A stretch of 64,000 nt of DNA from contig JAHLMK010000004.1 in the NCBI GenBank assembly GCA_019915135.1, positions 2,046,001 to 2,110,000 on the forward strand. The letters are read 5' to 3'. Under the pieces are notes generated by a model, which saw only the letters and a program-made list of their open reading frames with translations, did no database searches and was not told where the DNA came from. Position numbers and translations under genes: made by a program. This DNA is from Strobilurus pachycystidiatus. Lineage: Eukaryota > Basidiomycota > Agaricomycetes > Agaricales > Physalacriaceae. How positions within the stretch are numbered: position 1 is the first letter of the stretch; the number at the start of each line of letters is the position of its first letter. Below, one piece after another: positions 11,897-24,002 of the stretch.

Positions 11897-13693
11897 ATGT
11901 CCTCACCTGCCAAGAACGACACGCGCGTGACGCGTGCTGCCACTGTCGCCGCCATCAGCGTTGACCCTACCAAAAAGGCTGATACCCCCGTGAGTCGTCG
12001 ACGCCTGCCATTCTTTACGTGTAGACGTCTGATGTGGTCGCGTGTGCCTCAGGACGCGAACAATCTCCGTGGGGCTGCCAATGCCGCTCTTTCTGCTCTA
12101 CCCCCCATCCAAATCCCTGCCTCGGCTGCCCCATCAGTTCCGCCCGGTTTGCCCGCTCCTGGACTTACCGCGGCCACGCATAACGACAATGGAGGCCAGC
12201 CGCTTCCTTCTGCTGCTTCTGCAGCTCCTCCTGCTGTCGTCGCGCCTGCTGCCGTTGCTCCTGCCCCGGTCCCGCCTGCATCGAGCGTCCCTCCCCCCAT
12301 CGCTCCTGCCAAAGCTAAAAAGACGCCTCCTACCCCCTCCAAGGGAAAGAACAAGGCACCTGTCGTCTCAGCCCCTCCAGCGGCTGAACAGCCAGTAGCC
12401 AGCGCCTCTGGTCCACCCGATCGCCATGGTCTGCGTGCCATTCACAATGAGGCGAAGACTGCCGGGAAAACGTCAACGACCAAACTTCAATCTGACGTCG
12501 CGGCCATGTCTGCCGCGGTCATGGCCCAAGGCGATGAACTCGACACCTTCCGTAACGAGGTCACAGACACCCTTGACGGCTTGCGCTCGCAGCACATCAG
12601 TGAGCCTCACTCTTACCGAACGGCGTTGACCTTCTCACATCAGACTTCAGGTGTCAACGCCGACGTCGCTGAGGGTTTTGCGCAACAAGACAACCTCATC
12701 CATGGCCACGACGGTGCTATCATGATGATGGTAGACCGCTTTGTGGACCAGTCTGCGCGCAACGACGTTGTGGACAGTCGACTCGACACGGCCAACGTTC
12801 AGCTATCCATCACGGAGGCTGAGGTCGCCGCCGTTGGTCAACATATGCTCGGTCTCGAAAACGGGGTAGAAAGTATACGTCGTCTTCTCGAGCAGACGAT
12901 TGCCCGGCTCGACGCTCCTCCCGCATCCCGACCAGCTACCCAGGCCGACATCATAGATGTTGACGCTTTGGCGGGACACACTGGCCCTGCACCTGCGGCT
13001 GCCCCTGCCCACAGCGCTCATGGACGCAGGGAGAGCACCGTTGGTTACTCCGGCTTCCTTCGACGAGGAGGGGATATGGCGCCGCCTCCCGTACTTGGAT
13101 CCTCCGCCGCATCCTCCGCCGCTCGCGCGTCAGTCCCTACAACCACCATTAGTGCGCCGTCTTCCTACGCAGCAACTCCTTCTACTGCAGGTTACGGCGA
13201 GTCTATCTCCTCTGGACCTCGTCCCACTACCACGATCCGCGATCCCCCTCCGGCCTCTTATTTAGGACTAGAGGACCGCGCTCCTGACCTCCCTCCCGGT
13301 GTGTCGATGCCGCCTCCCATGCCGTCATCTGCTGCGAGTCGAGGACCTGCACCGGCACCGGCTGCCCCTCCCACCAAGAAGTCGCGCGCTACTTTTCGTC
13401 CACGCCCCGGGTCCGTCACTGTCACTGTCCTGGGCGTTCGCTGGGGGTCCGATATCACGGGGGAGGCCCGAGAGACCATTCGCCGTATCTTGGGAACAGT
13501 TGCCGATCCCATCATCACAGCCCCAGCTTTTCGAGCACACCGTGGGGACCCCGTCCTCGGGGGTCCTGTCATTCATTTCACCGCCCCTAGCACTGACTGG
13601 GCGCTGTGGTTCTGCGACAGCTTCAATCATGTCGCTCCTACGACTGAGTGGGCTGTCGCAAAGGCTACTTACGAAACCGCCCCGTTAAACTAG
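11897..13693 (+). CDS. LINE ORF1 protein
   Basis: 598 residues from ATG 11897, stop at 13691-13693. The N-terminal half is Pro/Ala-rich and low-complexity. A central heptad-like region (about residues 170-345, with runs such as LDTFRNEVTDTLDGLRSQ and IRRLLEQTIARLD) suggests a coiled coil for trimerisation. A further Pro/Ser-rich linker follows. The last ~100 residues (VTVTVLGVRWGS...) could be an RRM-like fold, but this is not certain. ORF1 proteins bind the element RNA and act as chaperones. Two segments, 11990..12052 and 12600..12650, look like in-frame GT-AG introns within the frame; see findings. Confidence 0.8.
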   Translation: MSSPAKNDTRVTRAATVAAISVDPTKKADTPVSRRRLPFFTCRRLMWSRVPQDANNLRGAANAALSALPPIQIPASAAPSVPPGLPAPGLTAATHNDNGGQPLPSAASAAPPAVVAPAAVAPAPVPPASSVPPPIAPAKAKKTPPTPSKGKNKAPVVSAPPAAEQPVASASGPPDRHGLRAIHNEAKTAGKTSTTKLQSDVAAMSAAVMAQGDELDTFRNEVTDTLDGLRSQHISEPHSYRTALTFSHQTSGVNADVAEGFAQQDNLIHGHDGAIMMMVDRFVDQSARNDVVDSRLDTANVQLSITEAEVAAVGQHMLGLENGVESIRRLLEQTIARLDAPPASRPATQADIIDVDALAGHTGPAPAAAPAHSAHGRRESTVGYSGFLRRGGDMAPPPVLGSSAASSAARASVPTTTISAPSSYAATPSTAGYGESISSGPRPTTTIRDPPPASYLGLEDRAPDLPPGVSMPPPMPSSAASRGPAPAPAAPPTKKSRATFRPRPGSVTVTVLGVRWGSDITGEARETIRRILGTVADPIITAPAFRAHRGDPVLGGPVIHFTAPSTDWALWFCDSFNHVAPTTEWAVAKATYETAPLN

Positions 13694-13716
13694 ACCGGGC
13701 AGTCCCTTCCTCCAGA

Positions 13717-16700
13717 ATGTCGTTACTAGAGACGCGCTTACCGAATGTACGAAACATTGACGATGTTTTATCTTCGTGTGCTGCCGCCCCCGTAATCAAT
13801 ACAACTACATTTGCATCTGGATTCAACGCTCCTCTCAGTGAGATTAGAGTAAGATCGCAGAATGTGAATGGTAACTTCCTTCTGAAGCTGGACTGCCCTG
13901 ACTTCATAGACCAAATTAAAAAATACGACATCAACTTCTTTCAGGAGACGCATCTACGCCCTGGGCAGCATCTCACGGTACGAGTCCCTGCAGGATACAA
14001 TATGTTTTCACGCACGCGTACACCTGGCCCAACATTTGATCGTGTATGGGGTGGGGTCGCAGCAATTGTCAACAGTGACCTACGCGCTCGCATGAGGGAG
14101 GATTTGTCAGGTCCCGACTTCATGGTGCTTCAAATTGATGATGTTGTATTCTACAATGTCTATATCCTTCCCGAGACTAGTCAATGGGCTCGATATATGG
14201 ATCGTGATCCGGAGGAGGCTCTGGCCGACTCCCTAGCCTTAGCGACAGCTTCATCATTGAAAGTTGTGTTTATCGGGGACCCCAACGCTCACACGGCACA
14301 AGAGGTCGCGCGTTCGCTTGATCCGCCACGCTTCTCTCTGGATATGGTCCTGAGTAAGAGGGGTCGTGCTCTCCTCACATTGTGGGGTGACTGCAAGATG
14401 CAGATACTCAATGGCACACACGCTTTTGCTCCCGGCGCCAACCGTTTCACTTTCTTTCGAGGCACTGAGACAGCAACAGTCATCGATTACGTTGTTTGCT
14501 CGGCTTCTCTGATGTCCTCGAATAGAGCGACACACATGACAGTGTGCGAGAAAGATGATTGGTCTGATCATGCTGCCCTGGAGGTTAACGTCTTGGTCAA
14601 AATCCCGCAAGGCGGTTCTGTCTCTAAACGTAAACGTAAGACGCGTAAGCGCAAAGCCGACGAGCTAGCACACATTCCCGACCTCAATGATTTGGATCGC
14701 TTAGCTAGAAAGATCATTGAGGAAGGAAAGGACCCGGAACGACGTACGAGACATCTCTTTGGAGTAGTATATCGTGATACCGCACCTATGTCCATCTATG
14801 TCCATGGTTTCTGTCGAATCACGGATGACAGTACAGCCCAGGCTGGTCTTGCGGTATACGCGGGTGTCAACTCAAACATGAACTATGCCGAACGCCTCTA
14901 TGGTGCTCAAGACGCGACACGTGCTGATCTCGCGGCGGTTGCTGTTGCACTGTGGAGAGCGCCCGAGTACAAGACAGTCCACATTCACCTGCGCTCCGAA
15001 AATGTGATACAAGCCATTGTATACCGTTCGCGACGAGAACGTGTCTCTGGATGGAAGGGTCGTGATGGTGATCTCCTCAAGAGAATCAATGACCTAATCG
15101 TACGAAGACCAGCGCCCGTTCGATTCGTTCCTCTATCAAAACCAGCACTCAGTTCAAACAAGCACGCTGCACAGGCCTATGCCAACGCAAAGGCTTGCTG
15201 TCAGATCCGACTCCCTGATGAGCCGTCTCCCTGGCTGACAGCAACCCTGGTACCTTTCTCGATACCGAACTCTGAGCCATTGAGGGAGCTGCATATTGAG
15301 AAGGTCGTCACAGACGTCGTCGACCCCTCCATCAAAGCACCCAAAGCCACTCCCAACAGGAAAGACTATCCAGAAGGGCATCGAGGACGAGACCGCGTGA
15401 GTCAGAAACGCGACGAACACCGTGACCGTGTCGTCAACGCGCCGTCGGATGCAAAGTTCTGGAAGAGCGTCAAACAGGTGGGAGATCCTGTTGCGGAAGA
15501 AGTGCGCGTGTCTGTGGAACAACTACGTGAAGAGTTCAGAACGCGACTAAATCCCGCAGCCGAGTTTCCTGCTCAATTTGATGAGCTGGAGCACAAACTA
15601 CGCGAGGTCGTCTGTGCTTACCTGCCAGAGCGGACCGGCGACGAATCTACCGACCCCCTTCTCATGCGCCCCATTTCTAGCTCAGAGATTGAGGACATGA
15701 AGGCGGACTTGCTCGACGGCAACATGGGCAGCGCGGCCGGCGTGGACAAGGTTACACACTCCGAGATCGTGGATGCAGATAACGACGCGATCGCCGATCT
15801 GTTCAACCGATGTCTACGCGATCGTGATTGCCCCTCGGAGTGGCTGCTCATCTTTCTCATTGGCATTCTCAAACGAGGGAAAGAAGCGACGGAGCCAGGA
15901 AGCTATCGACTCATTGGAATTGAAAGCTGCTGGTTCCGTGCCTTGTCTCTCGTGATTCACAGGAGACTGACCGAATGGGCTGGGAATCACGGTTATATAC
16001 CAGATTACCAGAATGGATTTCGAGCGGGTTACCGCACAAACAACAACCCGTTCATACTCAGATGCTGCATAGATCATGCTCGTGCACTCAGTCGCCCTCT
16101 CTATGTTGCTGTGGTGGATGCAACAAATGCATTTCCATCTACGGACCGTGCCACGCTCTGGACTAAACTGTACAGGCTTGGACTGCGTGGCCCCATCTTT
16201 GACTGGCTTCGCATGGTTTACGACCGTTGCGAATACTATGTCAAACACGCAGGTGTCGCCAGTGATCTATTCAGTGCCTGTATAGGCCTGTTAACTGGTG
16301 ACACATCCTCTCCGATCCTGTGGAACTTATTCCTGTCCGATCTTGCAATGCCGTTTCACAAGGATGATGTTCGCCTCGCGGGGACTATTATCAGCATTTT
16401 GGCTCATGCCGACGACATGCTGTTGATGTCGCACTCACCAGAGGGGCTGCAACTACAACTTGACGCTCTTACACACTGGGCGTCACGAAACTTCATCCTG
16501 ATAAACGAAATCAAGACGGTCGTTATGCGATTCGGCACAGAAGCACAGCTGCGCGGGCCTGTTCCGCTCTTTACACTAGCGGGAAGACCGCTTGCGTACT
16601 CGGTCTTGGAACGCTATGTCGGCGTGGTATTTGCTGCATCAGAGACGAACGGCTCTTTGTTTGAGCACCACTACATCAAGAAAGCAAGCACTGCCCGGTA

Positions 16701-16998
16701 TGCAGCTCACTGCATCTGGGGCATGGAGGATCGTGTCGGAAACCTACCTGTAAAGCAGGCTCTGAAGCTTTATATGGCGCGGGTGGACTGCCACCTGATT
16801 CACGGGGCCGAGATCATGCCCGATTGTCAGAAAAACCTGGTACTCCACCTTCGTAATGTTCAGCTCGCCTACCTTCGACGAGTCCTCATGCTCCATGCTC
16901 ACTCTGCTGTGGTACCTCTCTACACCGAAACGGGAATCATGCCTATCGAAGTCCGTCGCTTCCTCCAAGTCATGACGAACCTAAAGTACTACCTCTCT
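13717..16998 (+). pseudogene. LINE ORF2, 5' part: endonuclease, RNase H-like domain, reverse transcriptase
   Basis: The first 1094 codons of ORF2, beginning at ATG 13717. Residues ~40-285 are an endonuclease/exonuclease/phosphatase domain with its catalytic set: QNVNG, FQETHL, GDPNAH, TVIDYVV and WSDH. Residues ~355-490 resemble an RNase H fold placed before, not after, the polymerase; its acidic residues are replaced. Residues ~630-950 are the reverse transcriptase: VVDATNAFPS (motif A), GLLTGDTSSPILWNLFLSD (motif B) and LAHADDML (motif C, with HADD in place of the usual YADD/FADD). The frame runs into the CACTA element at 16999 and stops at 17034 with foreign residues. The missing C-terminus continues at 31173. 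Confidence 0.93.
16996..16998. other. Target-site duplication of the CACTA element (left; right copy 31170..31172)
   Basis: TCT on both sides. In ORF2 it is a complete Ser codon, so removing the element plus one copy leaves ...CTC TCT CTT... in frame. Confidence 0.92.
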
Positions 16999-17060
16999 CA
17001 CTGCGTTTCTTGCTTTCTGACAGAAGTCGGATAGGTGGATATACAGCCTAGTAACAGACA
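16999..17060 (+). repeat. CACTA left terminal inverted repeat
   Basis: CACTGCGTTT at the very end, then a second conserved block GACAGAAGTCGGATA at 17019..17033 and AGTAACAG near 17050. All three are mirrored at the right end in the same order and nearly the same spacing. Confidence 0.92.
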
Positions 17061-17656
17061 GAGTAATTAGAGGGTGAAACAGCTCAGGCTATCGGGCAGC
17101 GGACCATATAACGCGTAAGAGTACATGAAAATTATGACTGTGGGTATAAGACTGTCGACACCCGAAGTACCGGTACCTTATAGCCATGACAATCATTATG
17201 TGTTTCCTGAACTAACAGGGTTATGATAGTCAAATTGTCGCAGCGCTATAAGTCTTATTACAAACACGTTTACCTGAAGCTATAATACTCGGTTCATTCA
17301 AGTATCATGATCTATATTGGTTGGGTATCAGAGAGCCTATACATTCTCTTGGTACCGCCACACCCGCCTGCCCGCCACCTGCCCACCGCCTCCGCCTCCA
17401 CCCAACCCGACCACCGCTCACTGCGCCCTTTCCCCTAGGGTCCTATTAGCCGCACTCTATATTCATCCTCTGTCCCTGTGCTGTTCCTTGACATCTGTAA
17501 GGGCAGGTGTTCTTTTGTGTCGCTTCTCTTCAAAGAAATTAATATGGTACGACGTCCGAAAGAGATATAACACCAGAGCAATTCACCTTTGCCCTCGTTC
17601 TCTCCTTCCTTTTTCCCCTGGCTGGCAGGTGCACCAGGCGCACCGTAGGCCTTTAG

Positions 17657-19721
17657 ATGTCGGCGTTCAACCCACCAGCGGACTCAGCACCTCCTGCTCC
17701 TGCTCAGGTCAGTGGCGGTGGTGGAAGCACTGAGGGTGCTCCTTACGCACCATATATACTATCGCCTACTAGTATACACCAGACTGGTGGTCAACCAATG
17801 ACGGGAACTCCTTTACCAGAGGTAACGTTCCGTCGCATCAAGCACTACAATGTGTGTTAACCTTTTGACAGCGGTTGAACTTCCAAGGGCTCTCACCCGA
17901 ACAAATGCAGCTTCTCTGGATGATGAATACAAATCCTGGTTTCAATATATATGGTGTATGTGGCGCCTTCTTGATGTCCTTGGTTCTTCGCCTGACCAAG
18001 AAACAATTAGCAAACACCATCCATGCCCACGAATCACACGTACAATCTGAATGGTGGTGCCCACTGGTCACAATCAATGTTATCTCTCCCTGGTACTCCC
18101 TTGTCGGCGTCATCTGGAGCTACTACACCATTCTCTACCCCATCCGCTAATCAGTCGCTGTCTGGTAGCCCTGTTACTGCGCCTCCACCGGTCCTTCCAC
18201 CTTTGGCGTCTACTGCTCCGGTACCTCCTAAGCCCTTGAAGGTTTCTCCTATGCAATCCGTCAGTGAAGAGCTGGCGCGCTCTATTCTCAAGAGCAAGAA
18301 ACCTCGAGGTCACCGTAAACGGGCTTTGGAGGACGCCATTCATGAGGTGATGCTTGGTGGTTTGGGTATCGTGAAACAGAAAGGAACAGGTGCTATTGGT
18401 AATCAGCTCACGGACCCTCTTCCCAACAGAGAGCCTTATGAAATCGACGCACAGAATGGTAGCAAGATCTATCGCCCCGACTGGACTAAGCCGGTTGATT
18501 GGCCTTGCAATGAGATATATCTGGCTGCGATGCTTCGTCTGACCCTTCAGAATCAGGAGGTATGTCAATCAACCTCAGTGATTTAAAGACTTACTGAGGA
18601 GATACAGGTTCCACTCGATGACATAGCCCAAACGGCGGACATTTCTAAACGCGTCAAAACTTACTTTGGTAGTCTCAGGCTTGAATTCAAGGTACGCACC
18701 GTCCTCTCCTGCATGATTCTGGTCTGAGGTGCGGCATGTACCTGTAGAAATCCAGGAACGCAAACTTGAAATCACAACATGACCTCCGGAAAGCTGTGGG
18801 AAGAGCGAACGGCAGAAAGAGAAAGGTGAGTTTGGATGCATATACAAGACTTGAACTTACCTATGATTTCAGAAGGCCACCGAGGCAAGAAAAGGTCTTG
18901 TGCTCTACAAAGCAAAATACGGAAATGCAGTCGACGGCCTCGAAGACATAGTTCAGACTGATGTTATGTCTTCTGAGGTTACTGAGGCGGAGGTGGAGGT
19001 CACAGACAGTGAGGTCACACCCAACAGGCGTCGTCGCCGTGCAGCCAAAGTGCTTCGTGTGCGACCTGTACCATGGCGCCACAACAGGGTACGCTTTACC
19101 ATGAACTGGTTCATTCCTATGATGACATACCTCTTCTAGCTTCAACGTCTATTGGCTGCTCTGTTGAAGATTCAACGAGATGAAGAGCACACGAATCAAA
19201 AATACGAACGTGTTCGCGACCCGGCCTCTCTGAGTGCCTCTCCCGATGACCGCTTGCCGCTAAATGGGACTTTCAAAGCTTGGGTCAAGAAGTCGTGGTT
19301 AGAAGAAGCTACCGCACTTGATGTGAGAATGCCTATCTTACTGGAAAACGATTACGCCTTCCGACCCGTCCTTAAATTCCGGGTACCAGCAATCGATCTA
19401 GATGACGAGGATCAGGAACAATGGGCCGACGATGAGGGTGACTCCCTTGAGGACGACTTTGCGGAGTTATTCAAGGGAATGGAAAGCTTTGCTGACGTTG
19501 ATCTGATGAACGGCCAGACGAGCGCGACTACAGGAGCGACTACAGGAGCGTCAGGAGCAGAGTTAGGAGGAGAGGCTAGTATGAGTGTAGACGCACAAGG
19601 AACAGTAGGAGCAGAAGACGCAGGTGCAGGAAGCGTACTAGGAGGTGTGGGTGTGGGGAATGCAGAGAAGGGGAATGCAGAGAAGGCGACAGGAGAAGGT
19701 GGAGTAACGGGTACGGGATGA
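17657..19721 (+). CDS. CACTA-encoded accessory protein, function unknown
   Basis: Unrecognised protein inside the CACTA element, converging with the Tnp2 gene (67 bp between stop codons). ATG 17657 opens a Pro/Ser/Gly-rich N-terminus. The exons can be followed through seven GT-AG introns, all phase 0, for example NIYG before GTATGT near 17955 and QNQE before GTATGT near 18558. A conserved-looking central part reads IYRPDWTKPVDWPCNEIY. A basic stretch (GRANGRKRKKATEARKG, across an intron near 18828-18872) and RRRRRAAKVLRVR follow. The C-terminus is acidic, then a degenerate Gly/Ala/Glu repeat. The basic segments suggest DNA binding, as in the TnpA-type partner of plant CACTA elements, but that equivalence is only an inference from position. 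Confidence 0.75.
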
Positions 19722-19787
19722 TGATACAATGTCCTTAAGCACGGTTCTGAGAAAGCATCAGTATAGATTATCTCAAAGGAATATACA

Positions 19788-22700
19788 TCATACAGTGCAG
19801 GATGTGGGACCTATGGTAATCCAGTACTTGTGTCCACCAATGGTTGTGGTATGGCGAACGATATGTTGACGAATGAGACGGAGGTCTATGAAGCGCGTTG
19901 GCTCTTCGGAATATTGGTTCTCTTGCCAGAATCCAATACCGAGTCCTTCACTGTGTTGCGTTAGCTTACGAGAACAGTAAATGCCTAGGGAACGCTCACC
20001 TATATGACCAGAAAGTTGTCTCTACCTGCGGAACAACTGCAGGCTTCAACCATCGCACATATCCCACCACATGTAGCCCAAGACGCTCCTGGCGTACAAC
20101 ATAAATCCCCTGCAGCTCTCCCACCAAACGACGCCCAGGAGAGATATCCACTGCAACCAGAGAGTTCACAACGGAACTCTGTGAAGACGAAGCATGATAG
20201 CGCCTCTGATCTACGATCACATAATCGTATGAGGCCACATGTGGGGACAATGGAATTGCCATCATAGGATCTGGAGATAGGAATGAGCGTACGGACAGTA
20301 GCGGAAGACACAATTGAATGTAGGTCAAGCAGTTGTGATAGATGTCCAGAGGAAGTTGGTACTTATGCGCCACGGGACTTAGCCGCAACAAGACACCACC
20401 ATCGGTAGTCGCCTCATCCAATTGACGCGCTAAAGCTTGAACAGTTCCACGATCGTCGGACGTGGCCTTGAACATGGCGTTGATGCTTGCTGTCATCTCT
20501 GGACTGACAAGCTCTGCTGATGATGCTTTGAGAATCTAGACGCAGGGAAGTCAACATGAAATGTATTGTGGCGCACATATAAAACACTCACTTGACGGGA
20601 CTGTTGTATCGTTCGATGAAATTCCCGAAAGAAGGAGCACTCTAGTTCGCCACCTGAGTGATTGGAGGAGTTATACGACTTCAAAACCTTGTTGATGCGT
20701 TCGAACAGAAAAGTCCAGAATCCATGTAAGGGTCCGAAATCCTTCATACAAGCACCGATATGAGTAGCGAAGTGGTGGTTGGGTTTGATGACGGCCGGGC
20801 CATATAGCTAGATGTGTAAGACTGTAGAGTATGTAAACATATATTCAGAGTAACTCACCTCCAGAAGTTCGAGACCATATTCTCTTATAAGACTGTCTGA
20901 CTTTTGAATATCAGTGTCTGTGATCGAACGGCCTAGAATCAGTCGAAGAGCTTCAGACAGCTTCAGGAAATTCTGAGGATCCTGGGGATGAATGTTAGGT
21001 AGGGTCTCCTCTACATCATCTTCTTCATCGACAGCATCACCAGAACGTGGACGCTTTCGCATATGGGGAGTGTATCCGTCATTGATATCCTCAATTTCGC
21101 CGTCATCCAGCTCGGGTCCATCCTCGCCGGTGCGAGTGTCAGCTGTAGTAGGCTCGGGCTCAGGAACATACTGCAAGTGTCGTGAGTGCATGTTTGTGAT
21201 TAAACTTGGATATAGGCCTACCTGCGCACGGCTTGTTCTTTTCCGTTGGCGGCCGGATCTACTTGTACCCCCATTTGAGCCCAGAGTGGCCTCCCTCGCT
21301 CTTCTGGCTTCAATGGCTATCTGACGGGCAGCGGCAGCTGCTCGCTTCCTCTCATCGAGCAGCTCCTGCAGCTTGCCAATTCGCCGGGCTTTGATGATAT
21401 CTGCTTGGGCTACATCCGGACAATACTCGTCCCAAATTTGTGGTATCTGAGCTGGTCGTTAGCTTCTATGACGCTGGGCCACCTCGTGATCATACCAGAA
21501 GTGGTAGAACAACTGTGGCGGCGATAAGCCACTGATCAGCGGTGAGAGAGCCACCTGCAGGCTCTCCCATCATGGTTGGTAGACGTCCAAGGTATGAGGG
21601 TAACCGTATCTGCTGCAATAGATCGTGAAATCGGCGGAGTTCTTTGGTTTTGCGTAGCACCTTCAGCTGGATCCAAATCTGATAGAAGTGCGTTTTCACA
21701 AGTCCTGTAAGTGCTTATAAGTGCGCGGTGATCGTCGCAATGGTAAAAATCATACCCAGAAGCAAGTTATGCATAGGGTCTATCACAATCATTCGACAGA
21801 CATCGAAGTACGGAAGGCGAGCCAATTCGCACCAACGTGTAGCATGTGTCTTGACGAAGGCAGTGCGTTGAGTATCGTTCTCGAGTTTCAGGTATTCACA
21901 CATAAGTCGCATCTGTTCTTTATGTGTACGCGCCGAAAAGGCTGTGAAAGATTCAGTGTTCCGATCACTCAGAATAATCGAATGAACGTACCTCCACTAA
22001 GAAACGCTTCCGGCGTAGCCTTGTCCCCCTGTTTAATCCAACAACAATGACAGAAAAAGGTATGGCTGTGTGACCCAAAGCCGCCTAATTTGTGAGCAGC
22101 AGGCTTGTCGCAAATGACGCATATCAGGATGACTCGAACAAGTCGTCCTAGAGGATGTTTTGGCGTACACATCGTGAAACCTTCTTTATACAGGCGCAAA
22201 AGTTCATTCACAAAGATTCGAAGAAATCTCTGTACTTGGTCTCCTGTTTGCTCTCGAGGACCGGGCAAGATTCCGCTGAGTAACAAATTCGCGGTGCGAT
22301 ACCTAACTGACGATGAGGATACAGTATATGACTACAAATTTGAGCGTACCTTAAGTGTTCGGGAAGGTTGGCAACATTGAAGGACATGGGGCCTGATGTG
22401 TGTGAGGCGGATATGAGGCTTCGAAGGTAGGAAAACCTGAGGAACATTGATTGTTGCTTTTAGCTATATATGAAATGCGCTCACCAGTCGACGCCCAAGG
22501 TCAAACCTATACGTAGCTCAGTGTCTCCAAGCGCACGGGGGTTTTCAAAAAAAGGCCTTCCGTCGTGTCCAGGCAGGGTGCGACAGATCTCGCCATCGAA
22601 GTTGTCATAATACACGCCTTTGCTCCTCTTTCGATTGCGCCACTGCTCTAGGGTGTCCTCCATACCAGGAATATCCAAGATCTCTCGCAACTGATGCTCG

Positions 22701-23874
22701 ATGGACTTGCAAGGAAACTGCAATAACGGCGTAGTATCATTGCCGGAAGAAGATGTCTGCTTGAGAATGGGGGATGCGCAGCGAAGGCAGAGAACTTCCG
22801 CCTTCCCCGGATGCACTTCCATGCATTTTGGACAGACGGCCAGAACCTGGAAGATTGGTTCCACCCCCAGATGAGCAGACACCGAACCCAGCGTTTGGTA
22901 CGCCTCTTTGAGTGGCATACTTGGAATAGCCAGGCGTAGAACGTTGATCATGACGACGAGCACAGCGTTGCAAGCCAGAAAGGGTAGGTGAAAATGCGTA
23001 TGAAGCCAACTAACCAGGAGGTAGAGAAGGTGAATAGCGGGATGGGAATGGACGGGGTGGTGTTGAGGCGAAGACACAGGTGTGAGCGCCACAGGAACCC
23101 TGAATGGGTCGGGATTATTCTCTGCATATAGAGGGTCCAGAAAGACAGCGGCCACTGTTGAGGATGAAGATGAAGGGGGTGTCTCTGTGGCCGCTGGCGG
23201 GCTGGGAGTCACGTTGAGATGGGGAGTAGTGGCGGCGTTGTCGTTGGTAGCCGCTATTGTTTGTGTCGGGGCTGCTGCCGTAGTGGTAGGGGTGGAGAGC
23301 GCACATCTTGGATCTTCCTCATCCTGTTCAGTCTCCCAGTCGTCATCAAGAACAGGTCCGCTTGCGGCTGGACCTTTGCTGCGTTCCATAATGACTCGGC
23401 CGCGTATTTCACCCTCCAAAATCTCTCGTTGACGTGTTAATCGATCACGGAGGGTTAAAAGCCGTAGGGATGTGGTTGGGAGGGAGGTGACTGTGGAAGA
23501 GGAAGGGGAAGTAGGGAGGTCCGGTCTCTGGGTAGATCTGGGAAGGTCGGAGGACGGGCCTTGGAATATTTCTGGAGAGTTAATACGCTCTGCGCTTGGC
23601 ACAGCAAACATATCTGGAAAGTTGACTATACATTTGCCGGGTTAAATATAAAATGAAGAGACCTACCATCATCTGTGTTCGAGAATGGTTTTGTAGCAAG
23701 TGTCGTAGACGCTGTGGAAAAATTGCGATCTAAACGACGAGCGGGTAAGGCTGCAGGTATCCTGTTTCGATTTTTGCTGGAGGACCGTAACGATGCTGCC
23801 TCATGGTTGGTTCTTGTAGAGGTAGGTACCAATTTACCCTTGCATGACTTGCAAGGACAGGGAGCCAGAGACAT
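19788..23874 (-). CDS. Tnp2-type CACTA transposase
   Basis: Multi-exon transposase of the Tnp2 family that would cut and rejoin the element at its CACTG ends. Start ATG 23874 (MSLAPCPCKSCKGKLV, an N-terminal Cys cluster). The first exons are 23874..23667 and 23613..22485, then 22436 onward. Family hallmarks appear in order: FDGEICRTLPGHDGRPFF, LTLGVDW, LLLSGILPGPRE, VICDKPAAHKLGGF, HCCWIK, IDPMHNLLLGM, FGPLHGFWTFLFERINKVLK with GGELE, and a C-terminal stretch YDYVIVDQRRYHASS. The Asp residues in the VDW, ICDKP and IDPMHN motifs and the Glu in GGELE are the plausible catalytic carboxylates. The last exon ends with TGA at 19790-19788. All exons checked are open, so it appears intact. Confidence 0.9.
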
Positions 23875-24002
23875 GGATGAGGACAGGAGGGGGGGAACGA
23901 ACGTAGTTAGGGGCAATTATGATTGAATTTACTCTGGCCATCACTAGGCGTACAAGAATTTATACCTACATCTATACATGGTCTGCAGCGTACTTTCTAC
24001 TT

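Noticed and set aside
11388..11930. 180-residue open frame upstream of LINE ORF1
   Set aside because: It overlaps the ORF1 start, has no recognisable content, and most likely lies in the LINE leader.
17003..17034. Natural ORF2 stop at 17034
   Set aside because: The last codons are translated from the CACTA end; the true C-terminus lies at 31173..31910.
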